A DNA stretch of 64,000 nt from RAM1 sp943372515 (GTDB lineage: Bacteria > Pseudomonadota > Gammaproteobacteria > Burkholderiales > Burkholderiaceae_C): NCBI GenBank assembly GCA_943372515.1, contig CALRYY010000001.1:95972-159971 (forward strand), given 5' to 3'. Shown here piece after piece: positions 42,360 to 50,741 of this stretch (the first letter of the stretch is position 1; each line of letters begins with the position of its first letter). The position numbers and the translations under genes are program-made. The notes below the pieces were generated by a model, which saw only the letters and a program-made list of their open reading frames with translations, did not search any database and was not told the origin of the DNA.

Positions 42360-43544
42360 TTATTCAATGCCGTGCAGGGCCAGCAGTGTCTTCATGCGGT
42401 GCACGGCCGGCTCGGGCTGCTGCAGCACGCCGGCGGCATCGGCCAGGCGAAACAGCTCGCACAGGTGGGCCAGCGAACGCGTGCTCTGCTGGCCGCCGAC
42501 CATGGTGAAGTGGCTCTGGTGCCCGTTGAGCCACGCCAGAAACACCACGCCGGTTTTGTAAAAGCGCGTGGGCGCGGCAAAGATGTGGCGCGACAGCGGC
42601 ACGGTGGGGCCCAGGATGGCGTGAAACTTTGCCTCATCGCCCTGTGCCAGTGCCCCCAGTGCGGATGCCGCTGCCGGTGCAATGGCGTCAAAGATGCCCA
42701 GCAGCGCATCGCTTTGGCCATGCGTGGGTTCGCCGCCAAAGCCGTCGCCTGCAATCAGCTCGGCGTAGTTGAAATCATCCCCTGTGTACATGCGCACGCC
42801 AGGCGCGAGACGCCGGCGCATGGCGATCTCTTTGTCCTTGTCCAGCAGCGATATCTTGATGCCGTCCACTTTGGACGCGTTCGCCGCGATGATGCCCACC
42901 GCAGTGTCCATGGCCGCGTCAACGTCCCTGGTACCCCAATAGCCCGCCAGCGCCGGGTCAAACATGTCGCCCAGCCAGTGCAGCACCACGGGTTGCTTTG
43001 CCTGGCGCAGGATGCGGTCGTACACCCGTTCGTAGTCGGCAGGGCTTTGGGCCACACGGGCCAGCGCACGGCTGGCCATGATGATGAGCTTGCCGCCGAG
43101 CTTTTCGATGGCTTCCATCTGGGTCTCGTAGCCGGCAATGACTTCGTCGACCGTTTTCACCTCGTCCAGCACCAGATGGTCTGTGCCGCAGCCGGATGCG
43201 ACCAGGGCACCGGGCATGTCCCTGGCCGCATCAAGCGACCTGCGGATGAGTTCGAGCGAGGTAGGCCAGTCCAGCCCCATGCCACGCTGCGCCGTGTCCA
43301 TCGCTTCAGCCACGCCCAGGCCCAGTGACCACAAATAGCGGCGGTAGGCGATGGTGGTGTCCCAGTCCACCGCGCACTGCAGCCAGGGGTCGATGGCGGC
43401 GCGCGGGTCGGCCACCACATGGGCGGCGGAGTAGGCGATACGGTTGAACGCCACGCCGGGGGCGGGTTGCGCGGGCGGCGTGCCGGTCAGCGTGTAAGCC
43501 GACAGCGAACCGCCGGCGCCGGGGAGGGTGAGCGTCAGGGCCAT
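42360..43544 (-). CDS. DUF993 family protein (dihydrodipicolinate-synthase-like)
   Basis: A 394-residue protein beginning MALTLTLPGAGGSLSAYTLTG. Segments such as AYSAAHVVADPRA, WDTTIAYRRYLWSLGLGVAEAMDTAQRG, KQPVVLHWLGDMFDPALAGYWG and DGIKISLLDKDKEIAMRR identify DUF993, a TIM-barrel family related to class I aldolases; the Lys in DGIKISL is the likely Schiff-base residue by analogy. It is usually found beside Gfo/Idh/MocA dehydrogenases and sugar epimerases, as here. An aldol cleavage is inferred. Confidence 0.88.
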   Translation of the reverse strand: MALTLTLPGAGGSLSAYTLTGTPPAQPAPGVAFNRIAYSAAHVVADPRAAIDPWLQCAVDWDTTIAYRRYLWSLGLGVAEAMDTAQRGMGLDWPTSLELIRRSLDAARDMPGALVASGCGTDHLVLDEVKTVDEVIAGYETQMEAIEKLGGKLIIMASRALARVAQSPADYERVYDRILRQAKQPVVLHWLGDMFDPALAGYWGTRDVDAAMDTAVGIIAANASKVDGIKISLLDKDKEIAMRRRLAPGVRMYTGDDFNYAELIAGDGFGGEPTHGQSDALLGIFDAIAPAAASALGALAQGDEAKFHAILGPTVPLSRHIFAAPTRFYKTGVVFLAWLNGHQSHFTMVGGQQSTRSLAHLCELFRLADAAGVLQQPEPAVHRMKTLLALHGIE

Positions 43545-43555
43545 GGTGTACGCCT

Positions 43556-44719
43556 TCAGACCTTGAGCGTGGGGACGTCGATCCAGCGGCGCTCTTTCCA
43601 GCTTTGCAGCGCAGCTTCCACCAGCTGCACACCCTTGGCGCCTTCGGGCAAGGTCCACTTGTAGGGCTCGTTTTCCACCACATGACGGATGAAATGCTCC
43701 CACTGGATCTTGAAGCCGTTGTCGTACACCTGTGTGTCCGGCACTTCCTGCCACTGGTCAAAGAAGTTCATCATCTGCTTCTGGTCGGGGTTCCATACCG
43801 GGCGCGGCGTGTTCACGCGGCTTTGCGCGCGGCAGTCGCTCAGCCCCGCCACGGCCGAGCCGTGCGTGCCGTCCACATGAAAGGTCACCAGGTCGTCGCG
43901 GCGCACGCGCGTGGCCCAGCTCATGTTCATCTGTGCGATCACGGGTTCGCCGCCATGACCCACCAGTTCTGCGGTGGCATAGGCCGCGTCGTCGGCCGTG
44001 CAGGCATAGGGCTGGCCGGCTTCGTCCCAGCGCTTCGGGATGTGCGTGGTGCCTATGCACGACACGGACTTGACTTCACCGAACAGGTTGTCCAGCACAT
44101 AGCGCCAGTGGCACATCATGTCCAGGATCATGCCGCCGCCGTCTTCGGCGCGGTAGTTCCAGCTGGGGCGCTGGATGGGTTGCAGGTCGCCCTCAAAAAC
44201 CCAATAACCAAACTCCAGCCGCACTGACAGCATCTTGCCGAAGAACCCCGCGCGGCGCAGCATGTCCAGCTTGCGCAGGCCGGGCAAAAACAGCTTGTCC
44301 TGCACGGCGCCGTGCTTCAGGCCGGAGTCCTGCGCCAGGCGCGCAATTTCCACGGCCTCGTTCAGGTTGGTGGCGATGGGCTTTTCGCAGTACACATGCT
44401 TGCCCGCGCGCAGCGCCTTGGCCAGCAGCGTGGGGCGCATCTGTGTGGTGCCCGCGTCAAAGAAGACGGTGTCGTCCTTGTTGGCCAGTGCCGCGTCAAG
44501 GTCGGTGCCCCAGCGCTCGACGTTGTGGGCTTTTGCCAGCGCCTGCATCTTCTCTGCGTTGCGGCCGATCAGGATGGGGTCGGGCATCACCTTGTCGCCA
44601 TTGGACAGCGTCACGCCGCCCTGGCTGCGGATGGCGAGGATGGAGCGGATCAGGTGCTGGTTCATGCCCATGCGCCCGGTGACGCCGTGCATGATGATTC
44701 CGAGTCGTTGTGTGGCCAT
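43556..44719 (-). CDS. Gfo/Idh/MocA-family oxidoreductase
   Basis: A 387-residue NAD(P)-dependent dehydrogenase. The Rossmann start LGIIMHGVTGRMGMNQHLIRS and the catalytic lysine motif HVYCEKPIATN are clear, with GGMILDMMCHWRYVLDNLFG containing the substrate-site Asp and His. The family oxidises sugars, cyclitols and their acids. The start MATQRLG at 44719 is used. It lies 11 bases before DUF993, suggesting a dehydrogenation-then-cleavage sequence. Confidence 0.92.
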   Translation of the reverse strand: MATQRLGIIMHGVTGRMGMNQHLIRSILAIRSQGGVTLSNGDKVMPDPILIGRNAEKMQALAKAHNVERWGTDLDAALANKDDTVFFDAGTTQMRPTLLAKALRAGKHVYCEKPIATNLNEAVEIARLAQDSGLKHGAVQDKLFLPGLRKLDMLRRAGFFGKMLSVRLEFGYWVFEGDLQPIQRPSWNYRAEDGGGMILDMMCHWRYVLDNLFGEVKSVSCIGTTHIPKRWDEAGQPYACTADDAAYATAELVGHGGEPVIAQMNMSWATRVRRDDLVTFHVDGTHGSAVAGLSDCRAQSRVNTPRPVWNPDQKQMMNFFDQWQEVPDTQVYDNGFKIQWEHFIRHVVENEPYKWTLPEGAKGVQLVEAALQSWKERRWIDVPTLKV

Positions 44720-44743
44720 GTGCGTTCTCTGTTTCAAAAAGGG

Positions 44744-46102
44744 TTATCGGATGGGCTGCAGGCTGTCCCATTGCGGCGCGGCCGCGCTGGCAAAGCCCCG
44801 CACGTGCAGTGACGACAGGTCCAGCTGGCCGCCGCGCACCGCCAGGTGCGGGCGGCCCTGGGTGAGGTTGTAAAAGCCCGCATGGGCGTCAGCGAAGGCG
44901 CGGGCTTCGGCCTCTGGCGCCACGCCAAAACCGTCCACGTAATGGTGGCCGTTGCGCTCGATGTGCGTCACGCCCAGGCTGGCAGCCAGCAATGTGTCTT
45001 GCTGCACGGCCAGGCCGGCCTGGCAGGTCAGGTCTTCGCCCGACAGCAGCAGGCGTTGCGGCTCACGGGCTATGCGTGCGGCGCTGTGCAGTGACCGGTA
45101 AATGCCTTTGCAGGCCTTGCTGGAAATGCCGCGGTAGCCCAGCGCCAGCCCGCGCTCCAGCACGCCCGCATGGTCATCCGATTCGTCCAGTATCACGGGC
45201 ACCGCAATGCCCAATGTGTGGATGGGCTGGTCAAGCGCCACCTTGCGCGCGATAGGTTGCTCCAGCAACAGGGTGCGCTCCAGAAGGGGGCGTGCAGCAG
45301 CTGCAGCTGTTAGCGCGCTCCAGAATTCGCCAAGCGCCTGGGCATCGTTAAAGGTTTCGTTTCCGTCCAGTGTCACGCGCCAGTCCCTGGCATGGGCCTG
45401 CAGCACGGCAGCAATGCGCGAAAGGCGGTCCACATCGGCGCCGGAATTCCCCGACAGCTTGAGCTTGAAGTGGTGCAGTCCGTAGTGCGCAATGGCGTCT
45501 TGCAGCGTGGCGGGCAGGCCGTCTTGCGGATCGGTGCCTTCGTCGGCAGGCGTCAGGCGGTCTGCCAGCCCCACCGTGTGGCGCAGCGTGACCTGCTGCG
45601 CCTCGGTGATGGGCAGTGTGCTGCTGAATGGGTCGCCCAGCACACCGGCGCGCAGGCCGTTGCACCAGCCCTGGCCAGCGGCTCGCAGCGCGGCGTCGGC
45701 CACGGCCTTGTCCAGCAGGGCCGCGCCAAACTGCGCGGCCAGCCGCGGCAGGCCGCGTGCCACCAGCGCATCAATGGCCGCATCACCCGCAACCTGCGAC
45801 AGCTGCCAGGGGCTGGCAACGGCACCAGCGGTGGCATACGCCTCGCGTGCGCCGCGCAGTGCTTCGCGCAGCTGTTCAAAGTTCTGCTCATGCGTGAGGC
45901 CCGGTGATTTGTCGAACCACTTGGGCACCATCAGTTCGGCGGTGGCGCCTTCAAAACGGCGCCCGCCCACGTCCAGGCCCACGCGCACAAAGGCCTGCGG
46001 GCAGCGCGTGACGGTGGCCGCGCCAAAGCGAAACGGCAGGCGCAGCGTGACGGGCCGCTCAAACAGCGCCACTTCGCGCACATGGATGGCCACGGCCGTC
46101 AT
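44744..46102 (-). CDS. Enolase-superfamily enzyme (mandelate racemase/muconate-lactonizing type)
   Basis: A 452-residue protein with an N-terminal capping domain and a barrel. Catalytic layout follows the muconate-lactonizing-enzyme subgroup: Lys213-x-Lys215 in HFKLKLSG, metal ligands Asp246 (TLDGNE), Glu281 (LLEQPI) and Asp306 (ILDESDD), and a Lys at 329 (GISSKACKG) on the opposite face. The enzyme abstracts a proton alpha to a carboxylate for racemisation, cycloisomerisation or dehydration. It is fairly long for the family. The stop precedes the Gfo/Idh gene by 24 bases. Confidence 0.88.
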   Translation of the reverse strand: MTAVAIHVREVALFERPVTLRLPFRFGAATVTRCPQAFVRVGLDVGGRRFEGATAELMVPKWFDKSPGLTHEQNFEQLREALRGAREAYATAGAVASPWQLSQVAGDAAIDALVARGLPRLAAQFGAALLDKAVADAALRAAGQGWCNGLRAGVLGDPFSSTLPITEAQQVTLRHTVGLADRLTPADEGTDPQDGLPATLQDAIAHYGLHHFKLKLSGNSGADVDRLSRIAAVLQAHARDWRVTLDGNETFNDAQALGEFWSALTAAAAARPLLERTLLLEQPIARKVALDQPIHTLGIAVPVILDESDDHAGVLERGLALGYRGISSKACKGIYRSLHSAARIAREPQRLLLSGEDLTCQAGLAVQQDTLLAASLGVTHIERNGHHYVDGFGVAPEAEARAFADAHAGFYNLTQGRPHLAVRGGQLDLSSLHVRGFASAAAPQWDSLQPIR

Positions 46103-46935
46103 GACAAGGTCTTCCAGGTGCCCCGCACATGGGCGGCGCTGAACGCGGCGCAGCCGGGACCGTCGGGCACGTAGTCAAACGGCTCCACGGCCATCCAGCC
46201 GGTGTAGCCGGCGTGACGCAGCACGCGCAGCACAGGCGCCTGGTCGGTGCTGCCCTGGCCGGGCCCGCGGCGGTTGCGGTCGTTGAGCTGTACATGGGCG
46301 ATGTGGCCGCTGGCCAGGAACCGCGCCAGCACCTCGTGCACGGGTTCGGTTTCGGACTGCGACGCGGCGCTCACGTCCAGCATGGTGCGCAGGGCCGGTG
46401 AACCGATGCGGTCCACGATCGCTGCGGCCTGCGCCACGGTATTGACCACCGGCGTTTCCACTGGCGACAGCGGCTCCAGGCAATAGATGACGCCTGCTGC
46501 GCAGGCATGTGGCGCCAGCGTGGACAGTGCGTCCTCAAGACGGGCCTGTGCGTCTGCAACGGTCTGGCCCGCGCCGGGTGAGCGTTGCGCGGGCGACCCA
46601 TGCACCAGCACCTGCGCGCCGCAGGTGGCTGCAAAGCCGATCAGGCGTTGCAAAAGGCTCAGCGTGCGCTGGCGAAGTGCTGCGTCAGTGGACACCAGCG
46701 ACAGGCCCGTGGGCTTGACCAGCAGCCAGTGCAGGCTGCTGATGGCCAGGCCATGCGCCTGTGCCGTGGTGCGGATGCGCCGGGCGGCGGCGTCGTCCAG
46801 CGTGCCGGGGTCGTCGGCCAGGGTGAAGGGGGCGACCTCCAGCCCGGTGTAGCCTTGGGATGCGGCCAGCGCGCATTGCTGTTCAAACGCCAACGGTTGC
46901 AGCACCTCATTGCACAGCGAAAGCTTCAGGTTCAT
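46099..46935 (-). CDS. TIM-barrel sugar phosphate isomerase/epimerase
   Basis: A 278-residue protein of the AP-endonuclease-2 fold: MNLKLSLCNEVLQPLAFEQQ, GYTGLEVAPFTLA, VIYCLEPLSPVETPVVNTV (metal Glu) and HIAHVQLNDRNRRGPGQG (His, Asp). It overlaps both neighbours by four bases (TctA upstream, enolase-like gene downstream). It is a second, divergent epimerase in the same operon, so the two probably act at different steps. Confidence 0.88.
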   Translation of the reverse strand: MNLKLSLCNEVLQPLAFEQQCALAASQGYTGLEVAPFTLADDPGTLDDAAARRIRTTAQAHGLAISSLHWLLVKPTGLSLVSTDAALRQRTLSLLQRLIGFAATCGAQVLVHGSPAQRSPGAGQTVADAQARLEDALSTLAPHACAAGVIYCLEPLSPVETPVVNTVAQAAAIVDRIGSPALRTMLDVSAASQSETEPVHEVLARFLASGHIAHVQLNDRNRRGPGQGSTDQAPVLRVLRHAGYTGWMAVEPFDYVPDGPGCAAFSAAHVRGTWKTLS

Positions 46936-48422
46936 ACCGCAGCCTTGCCCTTGCGGTACAGGCTGTACACCTTGTAGCCGATGGTGGCAAAGATCAGCGC
47001 GGCGACTGTGCCTGAGATCGGCCGGGTGAAGAACGGCGTGAGGTCGCCATCCGACAGGATCAGCGCGCGGCGCAGGTTCTTTTCCAGCAGGTCCCCCAGC
47101 ACAATGCCCAGCACCAGCGGCGCCATCGGGTAGCCGAAGCTGCGCAAAAAGAAGCCAATGATCCCGAACGCCAGCATCACGTACACATCAAACAGCCGTC
47201 CCGCAATGGCGAAGCTGCCCACGGCACACAACACAAAGATGATGGGCACGATGTAGTGCTGCGGCACCCGCAGCACCTGCACCAGCGCCTTGGTCAGCAC
47301 CAGGCCGTAGATCAGGATGCCGATGGTGGCAAACAGCATCATGGCCACCACGTCATACACGAACTGCGGGTTTTCCACCATGATCAGCGGCCCGGGCTTG
47401 ACACCGTGGATGATCATGGCGGCCATCAGCACCGCCGCGGGCGCCGAGCCCGGTATGGCCAGCGTCAGCACCGGGATGATGGCGCCGGGCACGCAGGCGT
47501 TGTCGCCGGTCTCGGCCGCCATCAGGCCCTCGACCGAGCCTTTGCCGAAAAGCTCTTTTTCTTTGCTGGCGCGCTTGGCCGCCGCATACGACGACCATGC
47601 CGCCACGTCTTCGCCCACACCGGGCACGATGCCCACGCCGGTGCCGATCAGGCCCGAGCGCAGGATGGTGCGCCAGTATTTGGTGATGTCGCGCAGCTTG
47701 GGGATCACCGTGTCAAACGGGCTGATTTTCACAGGCGCCTGGCGCTCCTTCATGGCGGTCAGCAGCTCTGCAAAGCCGAACGCCCCCACCAGCGCGGGCA
47801 CCAGCTGGATGCCACCCGCCAGGTCGCGCACGCCCCACGAGAATCGTTCATAGGCGTATTGCGGCTCCTGGCCGATGCCTGCGATGAACAGGCCCGCGAT
47901 GCCGGCGATCCAGCCCTTGAGCGGGTCGTCGCCGGTCAGGGTGCCCGCAATGATCACGCCGAACAGGGCGAGCCAGAAAAATTCGTAGGCGCCGAACTTC
48001 AGTGCCAGCCCGCCCAGGATGGGCGTGAAGCCTGCCAGAAAGAACATGCCGATCAGCGTGCCCAGCACCGAGCCCGTGGTGGCAATGCCCATGGCTCGCC
48101 CGGCCATGCCCTGGCGTGCCAGCGCATAGCCGTCCAGGCACGACGCCGCAGACGCAGGCGTGCCGGGGATGTTCAACAAGATGGCAGAACGCGAGCCACC
48201 ATAGATGGAGCCCACGTAGGTACAGATCAGGATCAGCAGCGCCTGGTTGGGCGGCAGCTTGAGCGTGAGCGTGGTCATGAGCGCCAGCGCCATGGTGGCT
48301 GTGAGGCCGGGCAGGGCGCCCATGATCACGCCAACCAGCGACGACAGCAGCGCGTAGAAGATGATCTCGGGCGTGCTGAAACGCACGATCGATTCACCGA
48401 AGAGGACGATTCCATCAAACAT
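46932..48422 (-). CDS. tctA: Tripartite tricarboxylate transporter permease TctA
   Basis: A 496-residue integral membrane protein with about 11-12 helices. The family signatures GVIMGALPGLTATMALALM, GSRSAILLNIPGTPASAASCLDGYALA and the second repeat GIVPGVGEDVAAWSSYAAAKR are clear. It is the large permease that uses the ion gradient to import carboxylates delivered by TctC. TctB lies just upstream (13 bases). Confidence 0.95.
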   Translation of the reverse strand: MFDGIVLFGESIVRFSTPEIIFYALLSSLVGVIMGALPGLTATMALALMTTLTLKLPPNQALLILICTYVGSIYGGSRSAILLNIPGTPASAASCLDGYALARQGMAGRAMGIATTGSVLGTLIGMFFLAGFTPILGGLALKFGAYEFFWLALFGVIIAGTLTGDDPLKGWIAGIAGLFIAGIGQEPQYAYERFSWGVRDLAGGIQLVPALVGAFGFAELLTAMKERQAPVKISPFDTVIPKLRDITKYWRTILRSGLIGTGVGIVPGVGEDVAAWSSYAAAKRASKEKELFGKGSVEGLMAAETGDNACVPGAIIPVLTLAIPGSAPAAVLMAAMIIHGVKPGPLIMVENPQFVYDVVAMMLFATIGILIYGLVLTKALVQVLRVPQHYIVPIIFVLCAVGSFAIAGRLFDVYVMLAFGIIGFFLRSFGYPMAPLVLGIVLGDLLEKNLRRALILSDGDLTPFFTRPISGTVAALIFATIGYKVYSLYRKGKAAV

Positions 48423-48435
48423 GCGGCTTCATTCC

Positions 48436-48939
48436 TCAGGGCAGGCGAACCAGGAACACATACTGGAACACCACGGTCACGACCGCGCTGGTGACCACAC
48501 CCGCCGTCACTGCAGCGGCTGTACGCCGGGCGGTGGGTTGGTCGTCAGGTGCAAACAGCCAGGTGAAGGCCGCCACGAACAGCGCGGTGACCAGCCAGAA
48601 CGGCGCACGCCCCAGCAGGGCACCGGCGTACACCAGCGACAGCACCAGCGTGAGGGCAATGCGGCGGTTGACGATGGGTTCGTTGGCTGTGGCGTCGGGC
48701 TCGGGCTGCGCGCCATCAGCCTTGCTGCGCCTCCAGCCGCGCAGCATGAGAACAGCGCCCAGCAGCATGATCACGCTGCCGATGATGCCCGGCACAAAGC
48801 CCGGCATTGTGTACAGCGTGGCCCCCATGGACGTGAAGCGGTCCATGCGCCACGCCTCTGTCACGATCAACAGGCCAAACCCCATCCAACCCGCCCCGCC
48901 CAGAAGGTCGGAGCGGGCGGTCTTGCCGCCCTCACTCAT
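48436..48939 (-). CDS. tctB: Tripartite tricarboxylate transporter small subunit TctB
   Basis: A 167-residue protein with four hydrophobic helices (about 15-35, 45-65, 95-125 and 140-162) and the TctB-like TMPGFVPGIIGSVIMLLGAVLML. It is the small membrane partner of TctA. Position between the TctC receptor gene and tctA is the common tctCBA order. Confidence 0.9.
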   Translation of the reverse strand: MSEGGKTARSDLLGGAGWMGFGLLIVTEAWRMDRFTSMGATLYTMPGFVPGIIGSVIMLLGAVLMLRGWRRSKADGAQPEPDATANEPIVNRRIALTLVLSLVYAGALLGRAPFWLVTALFVAAFTWLFAPDDQPTARRTAAAVTAGVVTSAVVTVVFQYVFLVRLP

Positions 48940-48963
48940 GGTGTATTCCTGTGTGCTTGAGGA

Positions 48964-49971
48964 TCAGGGCTTGGGAATGCCCACGGTGTCAGGTGACACC
49001 TTGGCCTTGCCGGCGGCCTGCTGCGTCCAGGCATACGACTGGATGGCCGGGAACACGGCCTTTTGCGCCTCGTCACCAGCCATGGGTGCGAACATGGCGC
49101 CGCGTGCCTGTGCGTACTTCTTCAGCGCATCGTTCTTGACCATTTCGGTGGCCCAGATCTTGTCCAGGGTCTGCGCCACTTCAGCTGGTGCACCCTTGGG
49201 CACGAAGATGCCGAAGTAGTTGATCGGGTCCTTGAAGCCGGGAATGGTCGCTGACAGTGGCGGGATGGTGCCAAAGCCCTCGATGTCGATGGATTTGTCG
49301 CCCACCACGGCCAGCGGGCGGATCTTCTTGGCGCGGATCATGTCGGTCTGCTCGGCAGCCAGCTGTGTGGTGACCTGCACTTCGCCGGAAGCTGCGGCCA
49401 CGGAGGCCGGCGCGCCGCCGTCATACGTGACGTGCTTGTAGGTCACGCCGGCCGCACGTGCAATGGCTTCAATGGCCGAATGGCCGCTGGAATTGACGCC
49501 GGCAGTCGCCACGGATATCTGGCCTGGGCGTGCCTTCATGGCGGCAATCAGCTCGGCCATGGTCTTGTAGGGCGTGTCGGCGTTGACGCCCACCACCGCG
49601 ATGTGCGCCACGTTGAGGTACAGGTTCCAGTCGCTGGCGGATGTGTCCAGCATGCCCAGCACCTTGTAGGTGCCCAGGTCCTTGGCGCCGCCTGCTGTCC
49701 AGGTGTAGCCGTCCTTGGGTGCTTCCATGGCGTTCTTGGTGCCGACCGAGCCCGATGCGCCGGGCTGGTTCATGATGACGATCTTCTGGCCCAGGTGCTT
49801 CTCCAGCTCGGCCGCGGTAACGCGCGTGACCTGGTCAGTGGAGCCGCCGGGTGCCCAGGGCACGATCAGCGTGATGGGCTTGGTGGGCTTCCATTGCGCC
49901 ATGGCGGCGCCGGCAGCAAGGGCGAGCAGGCTGGCCACAAGCAGGCCACGTACAGGCAAAGCGGATTTCAT
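48964..49971 (-). CDS. tctC: Tripartite tricarboxylate transporter receptor TctC
   Basis: A 335-residue periplasmic receptor. The signal peptide MKSALPVRGLLVASLLALAAGAAMAQ is followed by KPITLIVPWAPGGSTDQVTRVTA and IVMNQPGASGSVGTKNAM. It is the first gene of the 11-gene operon. A perfect inverted repeat lies 21-40 bases upstream of its start, and the TetR gene precedes it on the same strand. Confidence 0.94.
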   Translation of the reverse strand: MKSALPVRGLLVASLLALAAGAAMAQWKPTKPITLIVPWAPGGSTDQVTRVTAAELEKHLGQKIVIMNQPGASGSVGTKNAMEAPKDGYTWTAGGAKDLGTYKVLGMLDTSASDWNLYLNVAHIAVVGVNADTPYKTMAELIAAMKARPGQISVATAGVNSSGHSAIEAIARAAGVTYKHVTYDGGAPASVAAASGEVQVTTQLAAEQTDMIRAKKIRPLAVVGDKSIDIEGFGTIPPLSATIPGFKDPINYFGIFVPKGAPAEVAQTLDKIWATEMVKNDALKKYAQARGAMFAPMAGDEAQKAVFPAIQSYAWTQQAAGKAKVSPDTVGIPKP

Positions 49972-49991
49972 GCGGATGTCTCCTGGGTATT

Positions 49992-50011
49992 AATTCACTA
50001 ACGAGTGAATT
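49992..50011. promoter_or_regulatory. TetR operator upstream of the catabolic operon
   Basis: AATTCACT-AACG-AGTGAATT is a perfect 8-4-8 inverted repeat located 21 bases upstream of the tctC start. It stands out in a GC-rich genome. A related half-site is present before the ThDP gene at 50710. Confidence 0.7.
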
Positions 50012-50050
50012 GTAGAAATCACCCCGGCGGGGGTCAATTCACCTGGATCA

Positions 50051-50701
50051 TCAGTTTCTAAGTACATACCCTAGGATCACATCGCACATGTGCGACAGGC
50101 GCTCGCTGCGTGCTTTGGCTGCCATGAGGTCGCGCCCGAAAATGGACGACAGCGTGAAGCTGTTGGACAGGTAAAAGTACGACAGCGCGGCAATCGACAC
50201 ATACAGCTGCACCGCGTCGATGCCGCCGCGAAAGCTGCCCTCCTTGCGCCCGCGCTCCAGGATTTCGCCCAGCATGGCGATCAGCGGCGAGTTCATTTCG
50301 CGCACACGGTCCGAGCCCTGCAGGTGGCGTGCCTTGTGCAGGTTGGCGCTGTTGAGCAGGGTCAGAAACTCCGGGTGGTCCAGGTAGTAGTTCCAGGTGA
50401 ACTCCACCAGGCGGCGCACCGCGTCGGCGGGCTTGAGGTTCAGCAGGTTCAGTTCGCGCTCGGCCTCGCGGATGTGCAGGTAGGCCTGCTCCAGCACGGC
50501 CTCAAACAGCTTTTCCTTGTCTTCAAAGTAGTAGTAGATCAGGCGCTTGTTCAGGCTGGCGCGCTTTGCAATGCGGTCCATGCGCGCGCCCCCCAGGCCG
50601 AACTCGGCAAACTCATCGCGGGCCGCCGCTAAGATGGTGTTCTGCGAGCGGTCGGCATCGCGTAGCCGCTCTTCCGTGGCCGGGGCTGTCTCTCGGGTCA
50701 T
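50051..50701 (-). CDS. TetR-family transcriptional regulator
   Basis: A 216-residue regulator. The N-terminal HTH reads NTILAAARDEFAEFGLGGARM, DRIAKRASLNKRLIYYYFEDKEKLFEAVL; the C-terminal ligand domain resembles the RutR/CadR-like group (TLLNSANLHKARHL). It lies between the ThDP gene (divergent) and the 11-gene operon (same strand). The start at 50701 is chosen over 50719, which would overlap the second operator. Confidence 0.9.
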   Translation of the reverse strand: MTRETAPATEERLRDADRSQNTILAAARDEFAEFGLGGARMDRIAKRASLNKRLIYYYFEDKEKLFEAVLEQAYLHIREAERELNLLNLKPADAVRRLVEFTWNYYLDHPEFLTLLNSANLHKARHLQGSDRVREMNSPLIAMLGEILERGRKEGSFRGGIDAVQLYVSIAALSYFYLSNSFTLSSIFGRDLMAAKARSERLSHMCDVILGYVLRN

Positions 50702-50709
50702 GGATAAAT

Positions 50710-50731
50710 AATTCACCAAATCGTTAATAAA
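50710..50731. promoter_or_regulatory. Second, imperfect TetR half-site
   Basis: AATTCACCAA starting at 50710 repeats the operator half AATTCACTAA found at 49992, followed by TCGTTAATAA. It lies in the 40-base gap between the TetR start and the ThDP gene start, where one bound dimer could affect both. Confidence 0.45.
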
Positions 50732-50741
50732 GTCAATCTAC

